59,361 nt of DNA. Origin: an uncultured Akkermansia sp. (GTDB taxonomy: Bacteria > Verrucomicrobiota > Verrucomicrobiia > Verrucomicrobiales > Akkermansiaceae). The DNA lies in assembly GCA_947629715.1 (NCBI GenBank), contig CANRET010000006.1, positions 1 to 59,361 on the forward strand, given 5' to 3'. The number at the start of each line of letters is the position of its first letter. Position 1 is the first letter of the stretch. Positions 24,045-32,643 of this stretch are shown one piece after another. Below the pieces are notes generated by a model. The model was given only the letters and a program-made list of their open reading frames with translations. It made no database searches and was not told the DNA's origin. The translations under genes and the position numbers were made by a program.

Positions 24045-26324
24045 TCAGGCGTTTGCGTCAGGTTGAGGGGAAGCAGGGACGGTGGTGATGTTGAGCACAG
24101 CGCTTGACCACGGGATGTCGCGCAACTTGGCGTGCTTGGCACGGAAGGCTTGGATGGCTGTCCGTTCCAGCTCGCCGAGGCGTTGTCCCCGGGTGTGGTG
24201 GGCAACTTTTTCACGCAGCTCTTTAATGAAGTCGCATTTTGAAGTGGCGCCGAAAGCTACCAGAACAATAGATTCTGCGCCAAAAGGAGGTTCTACTACC
24301 ATGTGGTACTTCTCATGTCCTGCACTGGGGAACTTTGCTTCTACGGAAGAAAAAACCATGTTGTCTGTATCATCCTGCCCGGGCAAGATGATTTCTGCTC
24401 CGCCATCACAATCGTGCGCCACCATATAGATTCGGCAGTCTTTTGTTGTTTTCACGCAAAAACGCAGGGGTGCGCCCTCCTCCCAGCGCAAAGACGTCGT
24501 CGTAACACGCAGCAGAATTTCGAAATCCCCGGGCAAATCAAGCAGAAGACCGGGTACGCCAGCTACTTGCAACTCCGGCGTGGAGGACTTTTTCCCCTTG
24601 CGCTTGTGTACCACCACCTTTGACTTACTCTCGTCCGCTGACTTGGAAGGCGTCTTCTTTTTCGCCTTGTCTTGCTCTTGAGCGTCGGAGACGGCGGAGG
24701 TCCGCTCTCCTGAGATTGGTTTGTCAACCTGTTCTTCCGGCGCTGAAGTTACGACGGTCGGTTGAGCATCCGGAGCCGTTGCATTCTCGGCAGTCTCCAT
24801 CGTCTGTTCCGTCGGCTCGTCGATTACCGGGGATGACTCAACCGCCGCTGCTGACGCTGGCTCCGGGTCGGTATGTTGTGCAGGGGCCACCCCCTCAGTG
24901 GGGGCAGGTTGATCGTGCGTTCTGTCTTTATGGAATCCGGAAGTCCATTTTTTGAGCTTACCTTTGCTAACGGACAAAACGTCGGAGAGTTTCCCGCGCA
25001 AATCAACCTTCTTTTCAGCAGCCAATTCACTCGCGAGCATTTCCTCAAGGACAACCGGGGAGGGAGGCGTTTCCGGTTCCGGCGTTGCGACTTGTTCAGG
25101 AGGTGAAGCGAATTCCGGTTGCGGATCGACTTGCGACTCCGGTGAGGGATAAGACTCAGGCTGCGGGTAGCCTTCCGGTTGCGGGTAGGCGGCAGGCTGC
25201 GGATCGTTCTCCTGTTGAGGATAGTCGACCGCCTGGGGATAGCTTTGCGGCTGCGGATAAGACTCGGGCTGCGGGTAGCCTTCCGGTTGCGGGTAGGCGG
25301 CAGGCTGCGGATTGTTCTCCGATTGGGGATAGTCGACCGCCTGGGGATAGCTTTGCGGCTGGGGATAAGACTCGGGCTGCGGGTAGCTTCCCGGCTGAGG
25401 GTAGGCAGCAGGCTGCGGGTAGTTCTCCGGTTGAGGGTAGGCGTCCGCCTGGGGATAGCTTTGCGGCTGGGGATAAGACTCAGGTTGCGGGTAGCTTCCC
25501 GGCTGAGGGTAGGCAGCAGTCTGCGGGTAGTTCTCCGGTTGAGGGTAGGCGGCTGCTTGGGGATAGCTTTGCGGCTGGGGATAAGACTCAGGTTGCGGGT
25601 AGCTTTGCGGTTGAGGGTAGGCAGCAGTCTGCGGGTAGTTCTCCGGTTGAGGGTAGGCGGCTGCTTGGGGATAGCTTTGCGGCTGGGGATAAGACTCAGG
25701 TTGCGGGTAGCTTTGCGGCTGAGGGTAGGCAGCAGTCTGCGGGTAGTTCTCCGGTTGAGGGTAGGCGGCTGCTTGGGGATAGCTTTGCGGTTGGGGATAA
25801 GACTCAGGCTGCGGGTAGCTTTCCGGTTGAGGGTAGGCGGCTGCTTGGGGGTAGATTTGCGGCTGGGGATAAGACTCGGGCTGTGGGTAACCTTCCGGTT
25901 GCGGGTAGGCAGCAGTCTGCGGGTAGGCTTGAGTTGGTGCAGGGTAAGCAGAGGGCTGCGGGTAGCTTTCCGGCTGAGGATAGGCGGCAGGCTGCGGGTA
26001 GGTTGCCATCTCCTCATCCGTTGATTCGTCTTCTTTTACCACCATCGTGCAGGTGCCCATGCGGTAGGGTTGATTCATCACCAGAAAATCAGAGGCGATG
26101 CGCTGCTCGTCTAGGAAAACCCCGTTGCTTGACTGATTGTCCTGGATGATGAGCTGTCCGTTTGTGTATGATATGTAGCAATGGACACGCGAAAGGTAAG
26201 TTTCTTCCGGGAGCGAGATTTCGCAGGAAGTATCACGTCCGATGCGGAACTGCACACCCTCAGCCAATGCAAATTGGTACACAGTTGTTTCGCCGGTGCT
26301 GTGGGTGATGTAAACTGAGATCAT
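24045..26324 (-). CDS. FHA-domain protein with YPQP repeats and a DUF4384-like C-terminus
   Basis: A 759-residue protein in three parts. Residues 1-105 are an FHA phosphothreonine-binding domain (RIGRDTSCEISLPE, LSRVHCYIS, NQSSNGVFLDEQRI; the Gly-Arg, Ser-Arg-x-His and Ser-Ser-Asn-Gly residues are all present). Residues about 110-400 are hexapeptides YPQPxx in higher-order units. After an acidic linker (about 405-600), the C-terminus has YMVAHDCDGGAEIILPGQ and VVEPPFGAESIVLVA, resembling DUF4384. The FHA suggests recruitment to a phosphorylated partner, perhaps of a Hanks kinase such as the one at 3153. No signal peptide or TM is seen. The start has GAAGAGGG upstream. Confidence 0.85.
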   Translation of the reverse strand: MISVYITHSTGETTVYQFALAEGVQFRIGRDTSCEISLPEETYLSRVHCYISYTNGQLIIQDNQSSNGVFLDEQRIASDFLVMNQPYRMGTCTMVVKEDESTDEEMATYPQPAAYPQPESYPQPSAYPAPTQAYPQTAAYPQPEGYPQPESYPQPQIYPQAAAYPQPESYPQPESYPQPQSYPQAAAYPQPENYPQTAAYPQPQSYPQPESYPQPQSYPQAAAYPQPENYPQTAAYPQPQSYPQPESYPQPQSYPQAAAYPQPENYPQTAAYPQPGSYPQPESYPQPQSYPQADAYPQPENYPQPAAYPQPGSYPQPESYPQPQSYPQAVDYPQSENNPQPAAYPQPEGYPQPESYPQPQSYPQAVDYPQQENDPQPAAYPQPEGYPQPESYPSPESQVDPQPEFASPPEQVATPEPETPPSPVVLEEMLASELAAEKKVDLRGKLSDVLSVSKGKLKKWTSGFHKDRTHDQPAPTEGVAPAQHTDPEPASAAAVESSPVIDEPTEQTMETAENATAPDAQPTVVTSAPEEQVDKPISGERTSAVSDAQEQDKAKKKTPSKSADESKSKVVVHKRKGKKSSTPELQVAGVPGLLLDLPGDFEILLRVTTTSLRWEEGAPLRFCVKTTKDCRIYMVAHDCDGGAEIILPGQDDTDNMVFSSVEAKFPSAGHEKYHMVVEPPFGAESIVLVAFGATSKCDFIKELREKVAHHTRGQRLGELERTAIQAFRAKHAKLRDIPWSSAVLNITTVPASPQPDANA
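25107..25990 (-). repeat. YPQPxx coding repeat array, 108-bp higher-order unit
   Basis: About 48 tandem hexapeptides (18 bp each) encode YPQP followed by two variable residues. In the middle a six-hexamer unit (YPQTAA, YPQPQS, YPQPES, YPQPQS, YPQAAA, YPQPEN) recurs as a 108-bp block several times with few changes. Nearly identical blocks imply recent duplication and possible copy-number variation. It is not a CRISPR array: there are no unique spacers. Confidence 0.9.
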
Positions 26325-26347
26325 GAGTTTGCCCTCTTCAGGATCCT

Positions 26348-26376
26348 ATTCTACAACAATTCAGACTTCATTTCAA
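26348..26376 (-). promoter_or_regulatory. Predicted promoter of the FHA/YPQP gene
   Basis: Minus-strand TTGAAA (26376-26371), 17 bp, TAGAAT (26353-26348), with GAAGAGGG before the ATG at 26324. The rest of 26325-26598 shows no gene. Confidence 0.6.
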
Positions 26377-26598
26377 GCCCGGAGTCCGTGCAAATGCATT
26401 TGACTGTTACATACGCGGGTTGGAGAGCGAATGCGCCATGTGCGCGGAAACTGCAGAGCCGGGGCACAGCAAGATTCCGGAAGCTGCGGACGGATGTGGC
26501 AAAAAAAGCGGCGTTGAGTGCAGGTCGCTCTGGCGTTACAAATCCCTGCGTGTCTCGCTTTTCTGCGCTGATCCGGTACGCTTGCGCGACCTTATGTC

Positions 26599-27570
26599 TT
26601 ATTTTTCAACGCGTGCTGCAGCATCCGTGAGCTGCTGAATTACGTTGCGAAGAATATCCACTTGCTCAGGCGTGGGCAAGGTGTCATCCGGAAGGGTCAT
26701 GGCTTTAGTGAGGGTTCCGAGCAACTCCGCCATACGTTTCACCTGCATTTTTTCAGCAGTTTTCGGGTTGAGTCCTTCCAGAATCTCACTGAAGTAGGCC
26801 GGACCGTCCGGGTAGAAGACGACAGCCGCCTGTTTGGCGTCAAACTTGGAGCTTATAGCAGCGGTTGCTCCTTGCAAAGCGCGGATCCACCCGCCCAAAG
26901 CGATGAGGTGAGCCAAATCCGGGTCCCTCAGCGAGACCAGTTCGGCATTCACATCCTCCTGGGTGCTGGTCAAATTCTTCTTAAACTCTTCTATCTGTCC
27001 CTTTTCAGCATTCTCAAGCAAGCTCGCTGAGTGGGCATTCATCCGCTCCCCGACCCCCAACGCTTTGCCAAACCGCGCAAGTTCCAATGCTATCGGCTTA
27101 ATGTCGTTCATGTGTCCACTCCGCACCGCTATGAAACCGTCGGCCATCAGGTAGCCCATCTCCAATGCCAACTGTCCCGGTTCCGTTGACAATTCTTCCG
27201 GGCGCTTACGCAGGACGTATTCCTCCGGTATGGCCGGCAGATTATCCAGCTGGTTGAATATCTTACTGATGGAGGGAGCCGTGTAGATGTTGATACCCAA
27301 CTCCTGATTAATCATGGATTCATCCAATTGCGAATCATCTCGAAACATTGCCGGAACCTCTCCGGGTTTGCGGACCTGCTCTGCCTCTTCCCCTTCATCG
27401 TAGTCTGGGGTGCCATCTACAACTTCAATCTCTTCTGTGCTGTCGCTCTCGGATCCGTCGGTCGTCGCTTGCTCCGTCGGCTGATCCGCTTGCGTCGGCT
27501 GTTGTCCCCACGCGCATGGAAAATTGCCAAGGCATATTGCCAAGCCGACTGTGATGATTCGAGCTTTCAT
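26599..27570 (-). CDS. Secreted protein of unknown function
   Basis: A 323-residue protein with a typical signal peptide (MKARIITVGLAICLGNFPCAWG, likely cleaved after AWG) and a disordered acidic segment (about 25-80, rich in Glu, Thr and Asp). A largely helical domain (about 95-323) follows, with no motif I recognise. It shares orientation with the FHA/YPQP gene, 274 bp downstream. Its upstream region is shared with the divergent GT2 gene. Confidence 0.65.
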   Translation of the reverse strand: MKARIITVGLAICLGNFPCAWGQQPTQADQPTEQATTDGSESDSTEEIEVVDGTPDYDEGEEAEQVRKPGEVPAMFRDDSQLDESMINQELGINIYTAPSISKIFNQLDNLPAIPEEYVLRKRPEELSTEPGQLALEMGYLMADGFIAVRSGHMNDIKPIALELARFGKALGVGERMNAHSASLLENAEKGQIEEFKKNLTSTQEDVNAELVSLRDPDLAHLIALGGWIRALQGATAAISSKFDAKQAAVVFYPDGPAYFSEILEGLNPKTAEKMQVKRMAELLGTLTKAMTLPDDTLPTPEQVDILRNVIQQLTDAAARVEK

Positions 27571-27616
27571 ATCCGGGTAGTTGAGTTGGCGGAACGATTG
27601 TCTCGTCTTTTTACGC

Positions 27617-27645
27617 TTGACTCGTACTTAAGTTTACCTTATTAT
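27617..27645 (+). promoter_or_regulatory. Predicted promoter of the GT2-ldt-rseP-obgE operon
   Basis: TTGACT (27617-27622), 17 bp, TATTAT (27640-27645). It implies a leader of about 100 nt before ATG 27751. Confidence 0.55.
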
Positions 27646-27750
27646 ATGCGCGCGTCAAGCATATCTTCCCGACTGACGCAAAAAGACGACAGGAAATGCG
27701 GGTGCAACCGATTCGTACAGAGGTGTCGCCGGGAAATCTGTTACAGTAGC

Positions 27751-29307
27751 ATGGGTGTGGAAGATCACTTCTGGTTCAATCTGATATGGCTTGCAGCGTA
27801 CTTCGGGGTACTGGTCTGCATGTCAGGGTTCGGTTTGCACCGATTGCTGATGGTCATTTTGTATGCAATATACCGGAAAGATGCGCCGCAGCCGAAGGGC
27901 GAATGGGCTGAACTGCCGGTAGTGACGGTGCAGCTGCCGATGTTTAATGAGCGTTATGTGGTGGAAGGTTTGCTCAAAAAGGTGACGGCTATCGACTATC
28001 CGAAGGACAAGCTTGAGATACAAATTCTGGATGACTCCACTGACGATACGTGGGAAATTTGCAAGCAGCAGGCGGCGATCTACTCCGAACAGGGATTTGA
28101 CATCAAGTGTTTGCACCGCACCGACCGCACGGGGTACAAAGCCGGTGCATTGGAGCAAGCCAACAAGACGGCACGGGGCGAGTTTCTGCTCATTTTGGAC
28201 GCAGATTTCCGTCCGGAACCGGACATCTTGCGTGTCATCATGCCTTACTTTACGGATGAGAAGGTGGCGCTTGTGCAGACGCGCTGGGGGCATATTAACC
28301 GTCGCAAAAACTTGCTTACTCGTCTGCAATCTGTTTTTTTGGATGGGCATTTTGCGCTCGAACAGCTTTGCCGTAACCGATCCGGTCGCTTCTTCACCTT
28401 CAACGGCACGGCCGGTGTGTGGCGTAAGTGCGCTATCGATGATGCGGGCGGCTGGCAGCACGATACGATCACCGAGGATATGGACCTGTCTTATCGCGCT
28501 CAGATAAGGGGCTGGCGCTTTGTTTATCTCAACGATTATACTACACCGGCTGAACTGCCGGAGGATATCGATGGATTCAAGACCCAGCAATACCGCTGGA
28601 CCAAAGGATGCATCCAAGTATGTCGTAAAATGCTGCTGCCCATCTGGCGTGCGCCCATTCCACTGAAGGCGAAGATAGAGGCCACCACGCACATGACGTG
28701 CAACTTCTCCTATTTGGGACTCGTTCTGCTGTGCGTATTGGTGATGCCTATTTGCACCGGGATTGTGCGTCCGAGCGGAGCGTGGAGCTGGGATTCCCCG
28801 CGCATGCTGCTGCTCACCTTCACGCTCTTTTTCTTTGCTACCGTCACAGTGTGCATGTTTTATGTGTTGGCAGAGTACATTGTGCATCCCAAGCGTTGGT
28901 GGACGGTATTCTTCATGCTTATCCCCCTGATGGGGCTGGGCGTGGGTATGGGGGTGAACAACGCCAAGGCCGTGCTTGAGGCTCTCTTCAGCAAATCCGC
29001 CGTTTTTGAACGCACGCCGAAGTTCGGAGAATCCTCGCAGGCGGCATTATCGGTGGATCAACGGGCCAAGGGCTACAAGGCTCTTAAATCCTGGTTTATG
29101 CCCGTTATAGAACTGCTCTTCGGAGTCTTTTTCCTGCTCGTCGAGGCGGGTACGCTGTATTACGGCCTCACCCAAAATTTGATGGGTCTTGTCAACTTTA
29201 TCCTGATGAGTCCATTCTTGGGCTTTTTCTACACGGGCGCCAATTCTCTCTGGCGTTCCATTCATGGCACGCTGCGTCGCCGCCGCGGCTCTGTCGCTGT
29301 TTCATGA
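27751..29307 (+). CDS. GT2 processive beta-glycosyltransferase (cellulose synthase-like)
   Basis: This 518-residue membrane enzyme starts with one TM helix, then a GT-A domain: VTVQLPMFNERYVVEGLL, EIQILDDSTDDT, LILDADFRPE (D-x-D), TITEDMDLS and QQYRWTKG. These are the D, DxD, TED and Q(Q/R)xRW motifs of processive GT2 enzymes. Four or more TM helices follow (about 325-480), forming the export channel. It would polymerise and extrude a beta-linked polysaccharide; the sugar cannot be deduced, and CslA-like glucomannan synthases are the closest type by eye. The frame extends upstream, but the TM-containing start at 27751 lies downstream of the promoter and is preferred. Confidence 0.88.
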   Translation: MGVEDHFWFNLIWLAAYFGVLVCMSGFGLHRLLMVILYAIYRKDAPQPKGEWAELPVVTVQLPMFNERYVVEGLLKKVTAIDYPKDKLEIQILDDSTDDTWEICKQQAAIYSEQGFDIKCLHRTDRTGYKAGALEQANKTARGEFLLILDADFRPEPDILRVIMPYFTDEKVALVQTRWGHINRRKNLLTRLQSVFLDGHFALEQLCRNRSGRFFTFNGTAGVWRKCAIDDAGGWQHDTITEDMDLSYRAQIRGWRFVYLNDYTTPAELPEDIDGFKTQQYRWTKGCIQVCRKMLLPIWRAPIPLKAKIEATTHMTCNFSYLGLVLLCVLVMPICTGIVRPSGAWSWDSPRMLLLTFTLFFFATVTVCMFYVLAEYIVHPKRWWTVFFMLIPLMGLGVGMGVNNAKAVLEALFSKSAVFERTPKFGESSQAALSVDQRAKGYKALKSWFMPVIELLFGVFFLLVEAGTLYYGLTQNLMGLVNFILMSPFLGFFYTGANSLWRSIHGTLRRRRGSVAVS

Positions 29308-29329
29308 ACGATTAACATCATTCGATCGT

Positions 29330-30100
29330 ATGCTCCATCGATACTACACGCCAATATGCCTGTTTCTCAGTTTGGTCGCTTGCGTCTCATGCCGCCACAG
29401 AGCGCCCCTTCCGGATACGCCTCCACGCGCCGTTGTGCGCGACGGCGTTGCTATTACTCTTCGCGACCAAAAACTCACGGTGTTCCATCGCGGGTACAAA
29501 GTCAAGGATTATAAGATCAGCTCATCCAAGTTCGGCATGGGGAGCAGTCTCGGCAGCCATCGCACTCCGCTCGGCATCCACGCCGTGACCAAAAAGGTGG
29601 GCGAAGGTCAGCCCGACGGCATGGTCTTCAAGGGGTGCAGACCCACGGGTGAAGTGGTGTCGGCGGATAGCGGACGCGATCCCATCGTCACGCGCGTCAT
29701 CCAGCTGGCGGGTCTCGAGGACTTCAACAAAAACTCCCACAGCCGTCATATCTACATCCATGGAACTCCCGAAGAGCGTTTCATCGGACGTCCGGCGTCC
29801 TACGGCTGCATCCGCATGAGCAGCAAAGATGTGAAGGATTTGTACTCCTACGTATATCGTGGAATGCCGGTTGCCATTGAAAGCTGTTCGCAGTCCACTT
29901 ACATGAAGGCGGAGCGTGCGAATGCGAAGTCGGTCATTGTGCCTCCTTCCGTGGTGGCCAAACTGCCGACGGGAGACTCCACTCGATCGACGGGGACGGC
30001 ACGGTCCAGGCGCGGTTCCGGCACGCGTCTTGCCGGTACCTCGATGCGTGGCCGCAGTGTGGCTTTGCGGCGTTCCAACTACGCTAACTCGATTCAATAA
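29330..30100 (+). CDS. L,D-transpeptidase (YkuD), probable lipoprotein
   Basis: From ATG 29330 the product is 256 residues, with a signal peptide and a lipobox-like LVAC near residue 19. The YkuD domain (about 45-190) contains SHRTPLGIHAV and, at the active site, IYIHGTPEE...ASYGCIRMSSKDV with the catalytic Cys and His. A basic, disordered Thr/Ser/Arg tail follows. Family role: forming 3-3 peptidoglycan crosslinks or attaching proteins to peptidoglycan in the periplasm. An alternative start at 29264 would overlap the GT2 gene and lacks the signal peptide. RseP overlaps its stop. Confidence 0.88.
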   Translation: MLHRYYTPICLFLSLVACVSCRHRAPLPDTPPRAVVRDGVAITLRDQKLTVFHRGYKVKDYKISSSKFGMGSSLGSHRTPLGIHAVTKKVGEGQPDGMVFKGCRPTGEVVSADSGRDPIVTRVIQLAGLEDFNKNSHSRHIYIHGTPEERFIGRPASYGCIRMSSKDVKDLYSYVYRGMPVAIESCSQSTYMKAERANAKSVIVPPSVVAKLPTGDSTRSTGTARSRRGSGTRLAGTSMRGRSVALRRSNYANSIQ

Positions 30101-31533
30101 TGATGGAAACTCTCAGCGCTGTTTGGCACACAACTTGGCTCATCGTGCTGGTGATCCTCTTCTTCAACTTCATGATTTTTGTGCATGAAGTAGGGCACTT
30201 TTTAGCCGGCAAGTGGCGCGGAGCTTACATCGACCGCTTTCAGATATGGTTCGGACGTCCTTTGTGGAAAAAGAAGTTGTGGGGCGTTCAGTGGGGTATA
30301 GGCTGGATACCTGCCGGGGGGTTCGTTTCTCTTCCCCAGTTGGAATCTATGGAGGGCATTGAGGGACGGGCGGACGTACCGAAAGATCTCAAACCGCTTA
30401 AACCGCTCGACAAGGTGATTATCGCTGCCGCAGGTCCCTTGTTTTCTCTGCTTTTGGCGTACGTTTTTGCCGTGGTGGTATGGGTGGTCGGCAATCCGGA
30501 AATGGAACCTGTGCCTCCGCAGGTTGGTTATGTGATGCCTGCCAGTCCTGCGCAAAAGGCCGGTATTCTCCCGGGCGATACGATTCTTGCTGTGGATGGC
30601 AAGCCCGTTTCCGAGTGGACGGGGCGTTTGGAAGGCGTGCGCGAACTCATCGCTTTGAGTGAGGGAGAGCGAATTCGTCTCACCGTGGCACGCCCGGAGG
30701 TGCAGCAGCCCATCGTCTTGGAATCCGGCTTTGAGCTGCCGCAGAAGAAGTGGTGGCAGCGCCAGGGCATGCGACGTCTGGGTTTTCTTCCCGCAGCCCC
30801 CTTGGTGGTCGGCGCAGTGAGTCCGCATTCTCCCGCAGCCCTTGCCGGACTCAGGCAGGGACAGCGTATTGTCGCTGTGAATGGCCAGTCTGTCTATTCG
30901 CCCATAGCAGTGCAGGAGGCGGCCAAGTCCGGCGAGTCCATGGATCTGCTCGTGGTTGGTCCTGACGAATCAAAGACGCATGTCACGGTTCACCCGCGCA
31001 TTCCGGAGAACTGGGTCGGTCGTCACGGTGCGATTCCTCTTCTCGGTATTTCCTGGCAAGATGTGTTGACGAAAATCAACATGACTCACCCTTCTCCCCA
31101 GGAGCAGGTGAACCTCAGCTTGCGCTGGATGTACGATACGCTCAAAAAAATATGCGCCCCCGGCAGCAGTGTGAAAATGGAACATCTCTCCGGGCCGGTC
31201 GGCATTGGAAGCTACATTTACCACATGATGGAGGTCGGCGAGGGTGTCGGTTGGAGGTTGGCTTTCTGGTTTGCCGTGGTGCTCAATGTGAACTTGGCCG
31301 TACTCAACATTCTGCCGCTTCCGGTGGTGGACGGCGGGCATGTGACGCTTGGGATGATTGAGATGCTGCGAGGCAAGCCGGTGAGCGGGCGTTTTCTCGA
31401 TTGGATTATGACTGCTTTCATCTTTCTCCTCTTTGCCTTCTTCATTTTCGTCACCTTCAAAGATGTGGGCGATATGATCGGTGGAACTCCGGAGCCGGAA
31501 CCTCTCCCGAAACCGATTTTCTGCGAGCAATAG
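30100..31533 (+). CDS. rseP: RseP-type site-2 intramembrane metalloprotease
   Basis: A 477-residue RIP metalloprotease. The zinc motif HEVGH lies at residues 29-33 in the first TM helix, and the second ligand region is NILPLPVVDGGHV near the C-terminus. Two PDZ domains sit between (about 130-215 and 220-310: PASPAQKAGILPGDTILAVDGK; PAALAGLRQGQRIVAVNGQ). The family cuts anti-sigma factors and leftover signal peptides within the membrane. The ATG overlaps the transpeptidase stop, and obgE follows after 20 bp. No anti-sigma or sigma gene is adjacent, so the substrate is unknown. Confidence 0.95.
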   Translation: MMETLSAVWHTTWLIVLVILFFNFMIFVHEVGHFLAGKWRGAYIDRFQIWFGRPLWKKKLWGVQWGIGWIPAGGFVSLPQLESMEGIEGRADVPKDLKPLKPLDKVIIAAAGPLFSLLLAYVFAVVVWVVGNPEMEPVPPQVGYVMPASPAQKAGILPGDTILAVDGKPVSEWTGRLEGVRELIALSEGERIRLTVARPEVQQPIVLESGFELPQKKWWQRQGMRRLGFLPAAPLVVGAVSPHSPAALAGLRQGQRIVAVNGQSVYSPIAVQEAAKSGESMDLLVVGPDESKTHVTVHPRIPENWVGRHGAIPLLGISWQDVLTKINMTHPSPQEQVNLSLRWMYDTLKKICAPGSSVKMEHLSGPVGIGSYIYHMMEVGEGVGWRLAFWFAVVLNVNLAVLNILPLPVVDGGHVTLGMIEMLRGKPVSGRFLDWIMTAFIFLLFAFFIFVTFKDVGDMIGGTPEPEPLPKPIFCEQ

Positions 31534-31553
31534 TCTTTTTTATCTCGGTCAGG

Positions 31554-32588
31554 ATGTTTGTTGATCACATTAAAATCTACGCGAAAGCAGGCAAGGGGGG
31601 AGACGGGTTGGCGAGCTTCCGCCGGGAGAAATTTGTGCCTCGCGGCGGACCGGATGGAGGCGATGGAGGTGATGGAGGAAGTGTGACTCTGGAGGTGAGC
31701 GACAGTGTGGATGATCTGAGGCAGTACTTCTTCGAACCCAGGCTTGTGGCCGGTAACGGCATGCCCGGCATGCATGCGCTCAAGCACGGCAAATCCGGCA
31801 AGAGCGTAATCGCCAAGGTGCCTCCCGGCACGATTGTGCACCGCAGCAACGCCGCCACACTGCAAGAGGCTTCATGGATGGAGAAGGAGGGCGATGGTGT
31901 TCAGACCGAACAGATTGCCGATCTCACCAGGCATGGAGAGCGTTTTGTCCTCTGTCGGGGAGGCAAGGGAGGTCGGGGCAATTGGCATTTCCGTTCTGCT
32001 ACGGATCAGGCTCCCACGACTTTTGAACCCGGCACTGAAGCAGAGAGCGGCGTATTTTTTTTGGAACTGCGGCGCATAGCGGATGCCGGGCTTGTTGGTT
32101 ATCCGAATGCCGGTAAAAGTTCTCTGCTCTCCGTTATTTCCCGTGCCACGCCGAAAGTGGCGGCCTACCCCTTCACCACCTTGCAACCGGTTGTGGGCGT
32201 GGTGGAGTTCGACGGCTACACGCGATGCGTGGTGGCCGACATCCCGGGCATTATTGAGGGAGCCTCGCGCAACAAGGGGTTGGGGCATGAGTTTCTGCGC
32301 CACATTATGCGCTGCCGCGTTCTCCTCTTTGTGGTGGACATGACCGGTCTGGAGCATGATCCGGTGGCGGCTGTTCAAACGCTGCGCACGGAAATCAAGT
32401 TGTACTCTGAGGAACTGGCTTCTCGTCCATGGCTGATTGTTGCAAACAAAATGGATGATCCCACCTCGGCTCCGAATCTGGAAATTCTGCGGCGACGCTT
32501 TCCCAAGATTGAGATCCTTCCCGTTTCGGCTCTCATGAAGACCGGGCTGGAGGCCCTGCGCGTGCGTTTGCAGCAACTTTTTTCCTGA
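31554..32588 (+). CDS. obgE: GTPase ObgE/CgtA
   Basis: The 344-residue product has the glycine-rich Obg fold at its N-terminus (about 1-160: FVDHIKIYAKAGKGGDG, GGPDGGDGGDGG). A G domain follows: GYPNAGKSSL (G1), DIPGIIEGA (G3) and NKMD (G4). It is a ribosome-associated GTPase in 50S assembly and stringent control. The C-terminal Obg domain of some homologs is absent, as in many phyla. An upstream in-frame start at 31401 lies inside rseP. A GTCAGG sequence just precedes ATG 31554. It is probably cotranscribed with rseP. Confidence 0.96.
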   Translation: MFVDHIKIYAKAGKGGDGLASFRREKFVPRGGPDGGDGGDGGSVTLEVSDSVDDLRQYFFEPRLVAGNGMPGMHALKHGKSGKSVIAKVPPGTIVHRSNAATLQEASWMEKEGDGVQTEQIADLTRHGERFVLCRGGKGGRGNWHFRSATDQAPTTFEPGTEAESGVFFLELRRIADAGLVGYPNAGKSSLLSVISRATPKVAAYPFTTLQPVVGVVEFDGYTRCVVADIPGIIEGASRNKGLGHEFLRHIMRCRVLLFVVDMTGLEHDPVAAVQTLRTEIKLYSEELASRPWLIVANKMDDPTSAPNLEILRRRFPKIEILPVSALMKTGLEALRVRLQQLFS

Positions 32589-32608
32589 AGCTCGTTGCTG
32601 TTTTGGAC

Positions 32609-32637
32609 TTGCGGATGCAGCGCACGTATGCTACGAT
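32609..32637 (+). promoter_or_regulatory. Predicted coaE-rho promoter, +1 at the start codon
   Basis: TTGCGG (32609-32614), 17 bp, TACGAT (32632-32637). The seventh base after the -10 is the G of GTG 32644. Confidence 0.45.
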
Positions 32638-32643
32638 GACCCT

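Noticed and set aside
25107..25990. Repeat array considered as a CRISPR
   Set aside because: Units are in-frame protein repeats without unique spacers, and there are no cas genes.
25085..26149. Plus-strand open frames across the FHA repeat array
   Set aside because: They mirror the repeat of the minus-strand gene and have no promoter or plausible start.
27328..27750. N-terminal extension of the GT2 frame
   Set aside because: It overlaps the divergent secreted-protein gene and the promoter; the TM-containing start at 27751 is preferred.
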